The notes: a model not told the origin generated them from the letters alone. 64,000 nt of DNA from Hysterangium stoloniferum (GCA_015178975.1 WHVD01000072.1:124001-188000), one strand, 5' to 3'. Shown: positions 21,187-31,870, numbered from the stretch's first letter. Numbers and translations are program-made.

Positions 21187-22147
21187 CTAGTACTTGGTAT
21201 AGCCTCCCTTGGCCTTCAAAACAGCCTCAACCCTTTTCGGCATACTCTCTATCAAGTTCTGACAAGTAGAGGTAGGGATCTTCTCCCACTCTGTCTGAAC
21301 CCTCTTCCACAACTCATGAATACTCTTGGGTGCCACTTCATACTCTCCCAAACTCTTTTTGAGATAATACCAGAGGTGTTCAATTGGATTAAGGTCAGTA
21401 GACTGAGGTGGCCTTCTTGCTCTTGTATTTGGGGTCATTGTCTTGTTGAAAGACCACATCTTCTGCGTTCTTGCCATAATACTCCATGGTTGCTTGAAGT
21501 TCATCTTCCAGAATGCTAACCTAAAGGCCGGCATCCATCCTTCCATCAATCTTGGTGGAATATCCTGGTCCTTCCCACAGCATACAGCCCCACAACATCA
21601 GATTTCCTCCTCCAAACTTGATGGTACACTCAACCAGCCTATCACTGAGCCCCTCTCCTGCCCTTTTCCACACCCACTTCCTCCATCTGACCCAAACAAT
21701 TGATTTTTGTCTCACCTGACCAAACAACCCCCTCCCAATCATTGACAGTCCAGTCCTTGTGTGCCAGAGCAAAATCCATCCTTGCCTTCCTATGCCTCTT
21801 AGTGAGTAAAGGCCTTTTTCTCTTCACCACAGCCCTCATTCCAGCCTTCTTGAGTACTTCTTCACTGAAATGGACTCCCCAGTCATATTTTCAAGGATTT
21901 TTGTGACCTCAGTGGCATGTTCTGCCTTCTGAGAAGTGATTTGTTGGATGGAATAATGAATATCTGAGGGAGAAAGCTTGTCTGGACAGCCACTAGGTGC
22001 TTTGACAAGTGATGGGCAATGGGTAAGGCAAATTCTGGATATAGTGGATAGGCCTCTCCCAGTGATTGCAGAGATCTGAGAAGCAGACTTGCCCTTATTG
22101 AGCAAAGTGAGAATATGGCTAACCTGAGCAGGAGTAAGAGTTTTCAT
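21187..22147 (-). pseudogene. Tc1-like transposase, frameshifted, first catalytic Asp lost
   Basis: The minus strand starts MKTLTPAQVSHILTLLNKGK, a helix-turn-helix DNA-binding region (to about 21836). It continues through VVKRKRPLLTKRHRKARMDF and VVWSGETKIN, then QQDNDPKYK near 21440, and ends with STDLNPIEHLWYYLKKSLGEYE. These are the landmarks of the DDE_3 cut-and-paste transposase. The first catalytic residue, normally the Asp of W-S-D-E, is Gly (GGT near 21707). The second Asp (DND) and the final PIE glutamate are readable, but in different frames. At least three frame changes are needed, so the gene is dead. It is the only gene of the element. Confidence 0.9.
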
Positions 22148-22227
22148 AGTGTAGAATGTTGAGTTGTGGGGATGTTGGTGGACTAGAAAGTGAACAGCTA
22201 TATATATATCTAATTTTGACAGGTCAT

Positions 22228-22281
22228 ATGATTAAACAAAACCTTATTTGCAGATAATCAATAAGGTTTTGTGCTAATCAT
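22228..22281. repeat. Long hairpin next to the right Tc1 inverted repeat
   Basis: The arms atgattaaacaaaacctt and aaggttttgtgctaatcat face each other across about 15 bases, with the arms almost fully complementary. It lies between the transposase start and the right terminal repeat. It may be a remnant of a small palindromic insertion or part of the element; the role is unknown. Confidence 0.75.
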
Positions 22282-22287
22282 GTGACT

Positions 22288-22495
22288 GGGACAAAACCCT
22301 TCCAATGTGATTTTATTATTATTTTATTTATAGCATGGGAAATACTAATGCTTATGTCATAATATTTTAAGGTATATAGATAACATATAGACCTAACCAC
22401 CCACCATATTTCAGGTCTGTAGCTACAGTGGTTCTTGAGTTATTCAAGAATTTTTGCACAACTAAAAATCATTGGAAGGGTTTTGTCCCTTGCTG
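22288..22495. repeat. Right Tc1 inverted repeat, 208 bp, uninterrupted
   Basis: It begins gggacaaaacccttccaatg and ends cattggaagggttttgtccc ttgctg, so the repeat is itself capped by inverted copies of a ~20-bp motif. Its middle matches the split left repeat in inverted orientation. It shows what the left repeat looked like before the copia insertion. Confidence 0.88.
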
Positions 22496-22516
22496 TATCT
22501 TCTGAGACTATTATAT

Positions 22517-23178
22517 TGTTAACCACCTCCATCTCTCCTATTGTCTGACTCAGTTCCCCGTATTGTTCTATTGTGTTTCCCCATTTGTCCATATCACATG
22601 CCTGATCTTATCTTTTGTTTGTCATTCTCTTATTGTCCAGCGCAGCCTGCCCCTTTTATTATTCACAGCTTTACTAACATTCTTATTGTGATGACTCAGA
22701 GATGACTCACACCATATCACATCGTTATTGTGTCATCATTTGTAGATGTTTGTTTTGACCTGTGCTTCCTCATGTATATAAGGGGCTCTCTTTTGCCCAC
22801 TATTGAAAAAGCAATTTGTTGTATCTTAATCTTGAAGCTCATTCTTGAGTCAGAAGCTTAAGTCTTACTCTCAGTCTCACTCCTACAGCCAGTAAGGGAT
22901 ACTGTAGTGTCTCTTATTGTTGAAGTTCTACACTCCTCGACATTGGGCTTACATCAGCCTTTTGCATTCATCTTCAATTACATCATCCAAGGTTTGATCT
23001 CTAGCCTCTCGCTCCAAGTGTGTTTGGTTATGGACTGGTTTCACGAATGACTGTGTTAGTGACTGTCATAAAGACTTCACTGTTACTCACAGGTTATTAG
23101 GTATATTCCTAGTGACAAACTCACATCAGGTGCATGTAGGATAGGGTCCAGAGCCCATCGGGTTTTCCAGTCCTAACA
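22517..23178 (-). repeat. Probable LTR of another retroelement (662 bp)
   Basis: The ends are tgttaacc...gtcctaaca, and the reverse complement starts tgttaggactgg, like the 3' LTR start at 14389. The first 32 bp from the Tc1 TA (22496-22527) recur inverted at 31009-31040, spanning this LTR end and its flank. That suggests LTR plus adjoining internal sequence of one family. A plus-strand tatataagggg box is at about 22776. I see no target duplication. Confidence 0.45.
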
Positions 23179-23195
23179 GATTCAGTGTGGCTCAC

Positions 23196-23500
23196 TGTCA
23201 GGGGACAATCTTAAGTTTTCCATTTTCACTTCTGACTCTCCTTAATATAGTTTCATAAGTAAAGACTGAGGGGGGCACCTTGTTGTTATCACATTTTCAA
23301 ACTCAGCTGCACCTTTAGTTAGTCACCCACTGGCTGAGGATTCCTTAGACTTTTCTCTTCAGATTTCCTCTGCTAGGTAAGTAATATTGTATTCTACATG
23401 TATGTAATTAGACAGGTATAAACTTCCTTCAGATTTCCTCTGCTAGGACCCCAACTCAGTCATAGTGTGAGTTAGTGCAGTCTAGAGAGTCGCCCTTACA
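23196..23500 (+). repeat. Gypsy element 2 5' LTR (305 bp)
   Basis: It starts tgtcaggggacaatctt and ends gtcgcccttaca. It holds the phrase cttcagatttcctctgctag twice, the first followed by gtaagtaat, so a GTAAGT...TTCAG segment between the copies looks like a small intron or a duplicated segment. The 3' LTR lacks four bases here (taagtaat instead of taggtaagtaat). Confidence 0.95.
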
Positions 23501-23640
23501 GAAGAAAAGTCTCCCATCGAGTGACCAGAACTACCCCCGCTATTTTTTGAACCATATTCAAGATCGCGAGTTCAAACATTTATACAGATCTAATCGACTT
23601 CAAGTTTACGTGTGGTTCCCTTCCCTCATTTTTACCATCA

Positions 23641-24740
23641 TGTCGGCTTCTATGACCAATCCTCACCAGGTGCTCGAACAGCACAGTAATGAGATTCACG
23701 AACTCCAAGCCTCCCAGAAGCAAAACACGGACTTATTGCAGCAAATCCTCCAGCAACTTACCGTACAGTCGCAACCACCAGCAAATCCTCCACAACCAAC
23801 AGCATTACCTACGTCGATCCCTTCTGCCGCTTCGACAAACTCAGGTCCAAAGGTCCCACTCCCGAATGTGTATGATGGCAATCAATCCAGCGGATGCACC
23901 TTTTACAATTCGTGTCTGTTATACATTAGCATGAACAGGTCAAAATTCCAAACGGACGAGACAAAGGTACAGTGGGTGGTGTCATTCATGAAAACTGGCT
24001 GAGCCACCCTTTTTGTGAACAGGCTCATGAAGTCGTGGAGTCAAGGAGAGACGGTGCCTTCATGGGAGACCTTTCATGCAGCAGACCTTCGAGCGCGAAT
24101 TCTTTCCAGCTGACGAAGCAGCGATGGCCCGTATCAAATTAGAAGGAACAATGTACCATCAAGCCCAAAGAACCATCGACGAGTACACTGACGAGTTTCG
24201 CGAACTCGTTGACCTTGCGGGTTACAAAGACTCGTTAGCTATTGTAATGAAATATTGACATGGCCTCTTGCCCGAAGGACAACGATGAGCAAGGCTGGTA
24301 CGACGCCACTTCCCGCTTCGACCGAAACTGAAACGCAAATGAAATCTTTCGTTCAGCAGGCATCACCATGTGACCGGTCACATGGAAATCCACGTCGTTC
24401 CCCCACGTCATTCCCCTGTGTCATTCCCCCACATCCTATGCTGACTCTACCATCCTCTAGGCCAATCGACACGATGGACATCAATGCAACCAAAGGCCAT
24501 GGCCTTCCTTCAACCCTCTGCTTCGAATGTCGTCAACTGGGTCACTTCAGTTGAGGCTGCCCTCGTAAACTGCAGAGGATCTGTTCGTTACTCACCAGCC
24601 TTGATCAGGAAGGACAGGACATGGCCATGGATATCCTGCTTGCTGAAGCAGATGTCCGAATTGCTTGTAGTAGGGTGGCTGAAGCTGACGATTCTCCGTG
24701 AGGGGCTGATCTACAGCCTATTTTGGGTTTTCCCGACAGC
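23641..24740 (+). pseudogene. Gypsy element 2 gag
   Basis: The ATG at 23641 opens MSASMTNPHQVLEQHSNEIH, a coiled-coil-like start followed by a Gln/Pro-rich linker. It is followed by VYDGNQSSGCTFYNSC (capsid region) and, after a TGA at 24000 and a frame change, TFEREFFPADEAAMARIKLE. Another TGA at 24256 and a frame change precede the zinc knuckle CFECRQLGHFS, whose last spacer is cut by TGA at 24552 just before the final Gly-Cys. The TGAs fit CGA-to-TGA at Arg. Function: capsid and RNA packaging. Confidence 0.85.
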
Positions 24741-25018
24741 AGCGAGTGAAAGGTATGCCCTTGCTGCCACTTTCAAATAGATTCAGTGTCCTCTCAGTTG
24801 ATGATGTATGTACAGTTAATACATCTGAAGTTGAACCTCCATTGAGTGAGGACACTGGAATTCAAGTCATACCTACCCCATCCAAGCCCCCTTCTGTCCA
24901 TTCACATCATAGAAGACCAGTTTGGGAACGCCATCTTCCAAAATCTTTCATTATTGCCTCAACTGCAACTGCCAAATCATTATGCCTGAAAGTTGAACTC
25001 CAAACAACTGACACTGGT

Positions 25019-25740
25019 TGTTACGACCGTGTCGCAACCCTATCGGTCCCGAAGTTATCGCCACTTGTCAATGTTTCAAGTCATCCTCTCGGAAACCATC
25101 GGCCCCGAAGCTGACGAATGTTTTCGCGAAGATCAAACTCTGTTTACGCCCATGTCAAAATAACTCGTATTGTCTGGTCAAACTTTGATACGTCCCCTTT
25201 ATTATGTTGATCTGTCCAATCTTATGTTTCGCATATGTCTATCTATATTTGTAGTCCTTGAACTATTTCCTTTTATCGTAATCCCGCTCTCGGTTATCAT
25301 CGGCCTCCGAACTAATCATAAACTTCCCGTTCCTAGTCAAGCTTATTGTTAATACCGTGTTCCGCCCTTCTCCCCATTAGTATTTTCCAGACGCCTGTTA
25401 CTTGTATATGAACCCACTGTAGTTGTAGTCACTAGGCAATCAGAATATCGACTCAGAATACCCTCATACGCCTGTATCAGTCTCATACTAAGAATCCCCC
25501 CATCCACCTTCACGTGCGCTCGCCCACTCCCGGCCCTGACCCCTTGGCCCGACGCTCGACTTGTCCTTCTATTCCGATCGGTATCACGCTAAAAGGTACT
25601 CGTTAGGATTAGTCTTCGCCCACCCGAAATTTAAGGACATCCTACGGATATTTGCGAGGGCGCAGCACATAAGCTGAAGCCAAGTCCTTCCGATCGCTCC
25701 CTGTCGGCCACCGACATTAGTCAGTTTTCAGTTCTTAACA
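25019..25740 (+). repeat. Solo LTR nested in gypsy element 2, target duplication CTGGT
   Basis: tgttacgaccgtgtcgcaac...cagttcttaaca is 722 bp, flanked by CTGGT at 25014-25018 and 25741-25745. No internal retroelement sequence is present, so it arose by LTR-LTR recombination. It carries the shared core gcgcagcacataagctgaag at 25660-25679. It interrupts pol between the linker and the protease. Confidence 0.95.
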
Positions 25741-27584
25741 CTGGTCCTCCGATCAACTCGTGCATTGGTTGATTGTGGTGCAACTGGTTTGTTCATTGAC
25801 CGAGACTATGTGCATGAAAATGGAATTGCCACACGATCACTCCTTTACCCAATCCATGTGTACAATGTAGATGGGACACCCAATGAAACAGGTTCAATCA
25901 CTGAAGTTGCTGAACTGGTCCTCCGTTACAAGGACCACTCAGAGAAGGCATTATTTGCAGTCACCAAGCTTGGGAAGGAATCCCTTTTGCTTGGCTATAC
26001 CTGGCTTCGGGATCACAATCCTGAGATAAATTGGCAGACACAAGAAGTCAAGATGACTTGTTGCAACCCACACTGTAAAGAGTGTAAAATATCAACCCTC
26101 CGGGCACGTGAAGAGATCAGATGTTTACAAGCTTGCAGAGATGCCCCAGCCCCAATCTTTATATTGGAGGAAATAGAGGAGCCAATTCCTGACTTGCTAC
26201 CTGATAAGTCTGATGAGGTGGAGGACCAAATTGATGACTCAATTGAAGATGGAGATCAGGTATTTGTCACAGCGCTGCACCCAGAACTGACTCCAAGTCA
26301 GATTTGAGCATCTGCTACAGTGTCTCAGCAATTAGCAGAGGCTAGTGCAAGGTTCAACACACCGAGTCCAAAAGGTTTCTGAGATGTTGTCCCAGAGTAT
26401 CTCCACACCTTTGAAGATCTGTTTCTAAGGAGTCATTTGATTCACTACCAGATTGAAAGCCTTGGGACCATGCAATTGAACTAATCCCTGATGCAAAATC
26501 AACCAATTGCAAGGTCTACCCTATGTCCCTCAATGAGCAGACAGAGCTGGATATCTTTATTGCTGAAAACTTGGCAACTGGTCAGATATGTCCTTCTAAG
26601 TCACCCATGGCATCCCCAGTTTTCTTCATCAAGAAGAAGGATGGCTCCCTTCGACTTGTCCAAGATTATCGTATACTGAATGACCAAACCATAAAAAATC
26701 GATATCCACTCCCACTCATTTCAGAGCTGGTAAATCAATTGAAAGGGGCACGGTATTTCACAAAGCTTGATGTTAGATGGGGCTACAACAATGTTCGCAT
26801 AAAAGAGGGGGATGAGTGGAAGGCTGCCTTCCAAACAAATAGAGGGTTGTTTGAACCCTTCGTCATGTTTTTTGGTCTCACTAATAGCCCAGCAACCTTC
26901 CAGACTATGATGAATGATATCTTCCAGGATTTGATTGCTGAAGGAGTCATATGTGTCTACCTGGATGTCATCCTCATCTTTACCAAGACACTTGAGAAAC
27001 ATTGCCGTGTCCTATTACTGGTCCTTGAGCGTCTTCGTGAGTATAAGCTCTATCTCAAGCCAGAGAAATGTGAGTTCAAAAGAACGAAGATTGAATACCT
27101 GGGCCTAGTCATATCTGAAAACCAAGCAGAGATGGACCCAATTAAGGTGTCAGGTGTGCGTGATTGGCCCACTCCAACTAGCCAGAAAGAGGTACAAGCC
27201 TTCCTTGGGTTTACCAACTTCTATAGGTGATTTATAGCAGATTTCTCCCACCATGCACGACCACTGTTTGACCTCACAAAAAAGGAATCAGCTTGGAGGT
27301 GGACTATAACAGAGGACCAAGCTTTCCTTTTCCTCAAGGATCTGGTTACAAATGCACTGATTCTGACAATGCCCGATGACTCAAAACCATTTCGAGTTGA
27401 AGCTGACTCATCAGACTATGCCACTGGAGCAGTCCTCTCACAACAGCAGGACAATGGAAAGTGGCATCCTGTTGCCTTTTACTCAAAAAGCTTGTCAGCT
27501 GTTGAATGCAATTATGAGATCCATGACAAAGAGATGCTTGCAGTGATCCATGCCTTTGATGAGTGGAGACATTTCCTAGAGGGG

Positions 27585-28128
27585 TGTTACGACCCGTTCC
27601 CGGATGTTTCAATATCCAACTTCCAATCTCCGACTACGGAACATCATAGTTACCGTATCATCCGCATTCTTCCCTTGTTCTGCATTTGGTAATTTGTCCA
27701 TTGACAAGTATTCACTCGTTTGTTTGTTATATTCCCATTTGGGAATATTGTCTCCCTAATATGTCTTATTGTATTTCCGTTTTAAGAACACTTCCGTTTC
27801 CGTCTTATTATGGTCTTAGTTTGTAGTACAATAACGAGTAGACATATATTAGTTTCTGCGAATTTGTACTTTACCTTAGATCTGATATCGACTTAGTTTC
27901 TTATTCCTTCTCCCGTCTTTCTGTACACTCGATATTCAGAACTCTTTGGAACTCTGAATATCCGTATCTTCCATCGTAAGTCTCACTTCTGAAATTAAGG
28001 ACTTTGAGCATTTGCGTAGAGGCGCAGCACATAAGCTGAAGCTGACGTCCTGACCCTATCCGATAGTTCCCGACTTCCCGGTGACTTTCCAATAGTTCTG
28101 GAATAAGTTCCCGACACGGCACTTAACA
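27585..28128 (+). repeat. Solo LTR nested in gypsy element 2, target duplication AGGGG
   Basis: tgttacgacccgttcccgga...gcacttaaca is 544 bp, flanked by AGGGG (27580-27584 and 28129-28133). It is the same family as the 5' LTR of gypsy element 1 (in opposite orientation) and fixes that LTR's borders. The shared core is at 28022-28041. It splits the RNase H domain exactly between ...HFLEG and the codons for EVWTDHKN. Confidence 0.96.
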
Positions 28129-30018
28129 AGGGGGCACAACACTCAGTGGAGGTGTGGACTGACCACAAAAACCTGGAGTACTTCATGTCCTCAAAGAAGT
28201 TAAATCAAAGACAGGCCAGATGGTCCCTGTTCCTGGCACGTTTTGATTCCCAACTGCACCACCGACCAGGACGCTCAATGGGCAAAACTGATGCACTCTC
28301 TCACCGGCCTGACCATGGCTCTGGTGAGGGTGACAACTCAGACATAACCCTACTTAAACCAGAGTTTTTTGCAATTCAAGCCATGGAGGGTGTGTCAATA
28401 CATGGGCCAGAACATGAATTCCTCACTGCTATTCATCAAGGAAATGAGAAGGGTGAACAGGAGGAAGCAATGATCACAGCAGTGAAGGAGCTCCGAAAAT
28501 CTGGTGGCCGATCCATCAGATTAATGGAATGGTCAGAGGAGGATGGACTGGTATTGTATCGGGGAAAAATATACATACCAACTGACCCAGAACTGAGGCG
28601 TAGAATTGTGGAACAGCATCATGACTCTCAGGTTGCTGGCCATGCAGGACAATGGAAGACCTTAGAGCTGATCAGTCGCAATTTTTGGTGGCCAGGTATA
28701 TTGCGATATATAGGGCAGTATGTCAAGACCTGTGACATTTTATGCGCACCAAGTTCCAGCGTTGAATGCCAATTGGGGAATTACACCCAAATGCCACACC
28801 AGAAGATCGATGGGATACAACTAGTGTTAACTTCATAGTTGACCTACCTGAATCCCAAAGGTACAATTCAGTGATGGTGATTATAGATCTCATGACAAAG
28901 TGTGGACACTTCCTACCTACACATAAGACTGTTGACTCTGTTGGTGCAGCTGGGATCTTTTTCAAGGATGTGTGGAAGCATCATGGACTTCCACAACGAG
29001 TTATCTCAGATCGTGGATCACAGTTTGCAAGTCAATTCACTGGGGAATTATACCGACTCCTTGTTATTCAACCAGCCTATTCCACAGCCTACCACCCTCA
29101 GACTGATGGACAGACTGAACGAGTCAACCAAGAGTTGGAGACATATCTACGGATTTTTGTAAATCAGCGCCAATCAGACTGGGTTGATCTTCTCCCACTT
29201 GCAGAATTCCAATATAACAACCATATCCATGCATCTACACAACAGACACCATTCATGTTAGACTGTGGACGTCATCCACGAATGGGTTTTGAACCAGACC
29301 TTCAATCCAATAAGGTAGAATCAGTAAATGATTTTCAAGATCGAATGGCTGAAACTCTTGAAGAGGCAAAAGCAGCACTGGCTAAAGCAAAGGATGAGAT
29401 GACAAAGTACTATAACCGTCGGCAAACCCCAGCACCAAACTTCAAGGCAGGAGACCAGGTTTTCCTAGATGCCAGTGATATTCAAATGGCCCAGCCCTCA
29501 AAGAAGCTTTCACACCTTCGATTAGGGCCATTTAAGGTACTTGAACAGGTTTCACCAATTGCCTATAGATTGGAACTGCCCAGGTCCATGAATAGTCTTC
29601 ACCCAGTCTTCAATGTGGTGAAACTGACACCAAAGATTGAGGATCCAATCATTGGCTGCCATGCTAAACCACCACCAGATCCAATAGTGGTAGAAGGAGA
29701 GATTGAGTATGAGGTTGAGAAGGTATTGGACAGTAGATGGAGATATGGGAGAATTGAATACCTCATAAAATGGCAAGGTTTTGGCATGGAACATAATAGC
29801 TGGGAACCAGGACATAAGATATTCACCCCTGCCTTGACAGCAGACTTCCACACACAACATCCAGAGGCAGTAACAATTCAGGGCCTTATTCGAGGATCAA
29901 GGCAACCTCCAACCACCACAGTATGAGTGACCCAGATTCCAGGGTTTCAAAAGGTCAAGCCTGGACTCTACTGGCAGCAACACCATGTCGAGATGCCATA
30001 CCTTAAAAGGGGGGGTGA

Positions 30019-30319
30019 TGTCAGGGGACAATCTTAAGTTTTCCATTTTCACTTCTGACTCTCCTTAATATAGTTTCATAAGTAAAGACTGAGGGGGGCA
30101 CCTTGTTGTTATCACATTTTCAAACTCAGCTGCACCTTTAGTTAGTCACCCGCTAGCTGAGGATTCCTTAGACTTTTCTCTTCAGATTTCCTCTGCTAAG
30201 TAATATTGTATTCTACATGTATGTAATTAGACAGGTATAAACTTCCTTCGGATTTCCTCTGCTAGGACCCCAACTCAGTCATAGTGTGAGTTAGTGCGGT
30301 CTAGAGAGTCGCCCTTACA
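30019..30319 (+). repeat. Gypsy element 2 3' LTR (301 bp)
   Basis: It matches the 5' LTR with a 4-bp deletion and about four substitutions by eye (cccgctagctgag for cccactggctgag; cttcggattt for cttcagattt; gtgcggtc for gtgcagtc). It is older than the copia insertion by this measure. It follows the polypurine tract directly. Confidence 0.95.
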
Positions 30320-30329
30320 CTCACTGCAA

Positions 30330-30450
30330 TTTACTTTTTGCAACTCTGTGTGACTTTTTGTTACTGTGACCTTATGACTTTTTCAACTCTTTTTGCAACT
30401 TTTTGCAACTCTTTACAACCTTTTGCAACTCTTTCTGACTTTTTGCATAC
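30330..30450. repeat. Short degenerate repeat ctttttgcaact
   Basis: ctttttgcaact, gactttttgcaact and similar 10-14 bp words recur about eight times. The block directly follows the target duplication of gypsy element 2. Similar words reappear near 31434-31475. No gene. Confidence 0.65.
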
Positions 30451-30460
30451 AGCTGGCCAT

Positions 30461-30789
30461 GCTAAGGAGGATATATGAGAACTATTAAGTATACCAAATT
30501 CTAATATACTCGAAAAGTCATTTAAACATCTGGTTTTTAAAACTTTAGGAATGTTTAAAACTCATTGGTATATTATGAAACAAATCATCTTTCAAGAGCT
30601 GAATAGATTATGAAAGAGTTTAGTAGATTAAAACATTAAGACTTTTAAAAAGCATATCCTTTTAAATGGTCCATTCCATGCATATATACATACATATGTC
30701 ATTGAGATCTCTAAATACATATGTATTACATTGGAATGGGTCTCTCAATCTGAACAGATTTCTGTTTGATTCAACATACCCAGAATATA
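30461..30789. repeat. Dispersed repeat, copy 2
   Basis: It matches 15747-16085. This copy is not interrupted by Tc1: the phrase gattcaacatacc continues cagaatatatagg, so the TA used in copy 1 is intact here. No coding capacity. Confidence 0.8.
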
Positions 30790-31630
30790 TAGGTGGTTTC
30801 ACTTAATAAAGAAGGCCATAGGATGAAAAATCTCCAATGATATCTCACATATTTTGCTGAGAAATAACTACAGTTTAGCTTTAAAAAACAAAGTACCAAC
30901 AAAAGTATTAGCAAGTATTTATATAACTTGGAAAACTATATACAGTAGGTTCTATTAATTGACTCTGAATTGTTTAGGATATAATATCAAGAATTGTTTC
31001 TCATGGTTGGTGGTTAACAATATAATAGTCTCAGAAGATATATCACTATTTAAAGATGGAGTTTTGTAGAAATATAAATTTTACCAATAAACATCTGATA
31101 TTATAGTAATTATGGACAACATCCTATTTTTGACTACATAATTCTTTGATTACATGCACTTACATTAGCTTGAAGATCTATGTACACCTGTGGGTACATA
31201 GACTCTTATGGGTACATACATACTGTTACCTTATGTACACTAGTAGGCATAACAGAGAATCAGACACTTTTACCCCATAACCACAACTTGTCCAAGACAT
31301 TATTTGAAGTGTCCTGCAAGTTGTGACTGGGGTATCATCTCAGCTATCTCTAATGGCTACTAGCTACATCTGCTCTGAGCTTTGTACTCACTGTTGAAGC
31401 TCAGAATTATCTACTCAAACTCACTCATCACTGCCTGCAACTCTTTGTGCTTTTTGCTTCTTTCTTGCAAACCAATATTGGTAGATTCCCTTTCATTGGA
31501 ATCCTTCATTTGAATTGTACTGTAAAGGTCAATTCTTCTTATTTGTAATAATCATCTCCAGCTCCCCTAGGGATGCTTATGACAATCATTCTCCTTTTAC
31601 TTATATTGCACTTTGATAGTCAATATAACT
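30790..31630. other. Retroelement debris, no gene seen
   Basis: The stretch 31009-31040 is the inverted match of the Tc1 right flank (22496-22527). The stretch 31160-31390 is the inverted match of 13890-14080. The rest is AT-rich without ORFs of note. It probably belongs to the interior of the element whose LTR is at 31979. Confidence 0.5.
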
Positions 31631-31870
31631 TTATGACTGATATTCCTGTTCCATCACCTCCTCATCCTCCCTCACCTTCTTCTCAGCCCTTTCCCACAGC
31701 TCAAGAAGTTGGGCAGCGGTAAGAGGTGCCCAATAGGTGGACCCCATGGGTGTTCCAGCAACACTGGGGTTGGGTTTGTGTGGCATTGGTTTTGGTGCCA
31801 TAAGATGATGGTGGTGGTATGGAAAAAAGAATTGATTGATTATCTTTTGGGTTTTATATAGGCTCCTCAC
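31631..31870 (-). CDS. Small unrecognised ORF upstream of a polypurine tract (antisense)
   Basis: The ORF can start at MAPKPMPHKPNPSVAGTPMG and continues with a charged helix (LLELWERAEKKVREDEEVME) to the stop at 31631. It is antisense to the element whose 3' LTR begins at 31979. The equivalent place of the 14.2-kb copy also opens antisense with M-E-P-K-P-M but soon diverges or stops. I do not recognise a family. It may be an antisense gene of the element, a gag fragment of an opposite element, or chance. Confidence 0.3.
   Translation of the reverse strand: MRSLYKTQKIINQFFFPYHHHHLMAPKPMPHKPNPSVAGTPMGSTYWAPLTAAQLLELWERAEKKVREDEEVMEQEYQS

Larger units (their letters stand above)
16086..22495 (-). 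mobile_element. Tc1/mariner-like transposon interrupted by a copia element
   Basis: Outer ends cagtgaggggcaaaaccctt (left) and its near reverse complement at the right are flanked by TA (16084-16085 and 22496-22497), the target duplication of Tc1/mariner elements. Leaving out the copia insertion and its 5-bp duplication, the element is about 1.55 kb, normal for Tc1. The inverted repeats are long (about 208 bp: 16086-16161 plus 21026-21158 on the left, 22288-22495 on the right). Each is itself bounded by inverted copies of a ~20-bp motif. The transposase (minus strand) is decayed. Confidence 0.9.
24746..29926 (+). pseudogene. Gypsy element 2 pol (PR-RT-RH-IN-chromodomain)
   Basis: After the linker (24746-25018) and a solo LTR, protease ALVDCGATGLFIDRDY starts near 25758. 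RT begins FFIKKKDGSLRLVQDYR; its YLDD box reads VYLDVILIF near 26960, so the second catalytic Asp is Val. TGA at 27228 interrupts FLGFTNFYR. RNase H (EADSSDYATGAV) is split at 27584 by a second solo LTR and resumes EVWTDHKNLEYF. The integrase finger HHDSQVAGHAG ... TCDIL is damaged at its last Cys. The integrase core (29926 end ORF) has VIIDLMTK, SDRGSQF and TDGQTERVNQ intact. A chromodomain follows (EYEVEKVLDSRWRYGRIEYL, then HNSWEP). Product if intact: polyprotein for reverse transcription and integration. Confidence 0.92.
23196..30319 (+). mobile_element. Ty3/gypsy chromovirus (element 2) with two nested solo LTRs
   Basis: LTRs at 23196-23500 and 30019-30319 are flanked by the 5-bp duplication CTCAC (23191-23195 and 30320-30324). 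A polypurine tract aaaagggggggtga (30005-30018) precedes the 3' LTR. Order gag, PR, RT, RNase H, IN, chromodomain. Two solo LTRs of the element 1 type are inserted at 25019 and 27585, each with its own target duplication. Without them the element is about 5.85 kb. Stops, frameshifts and a mutated RT active site make it inactive. Confidence 0.97.
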
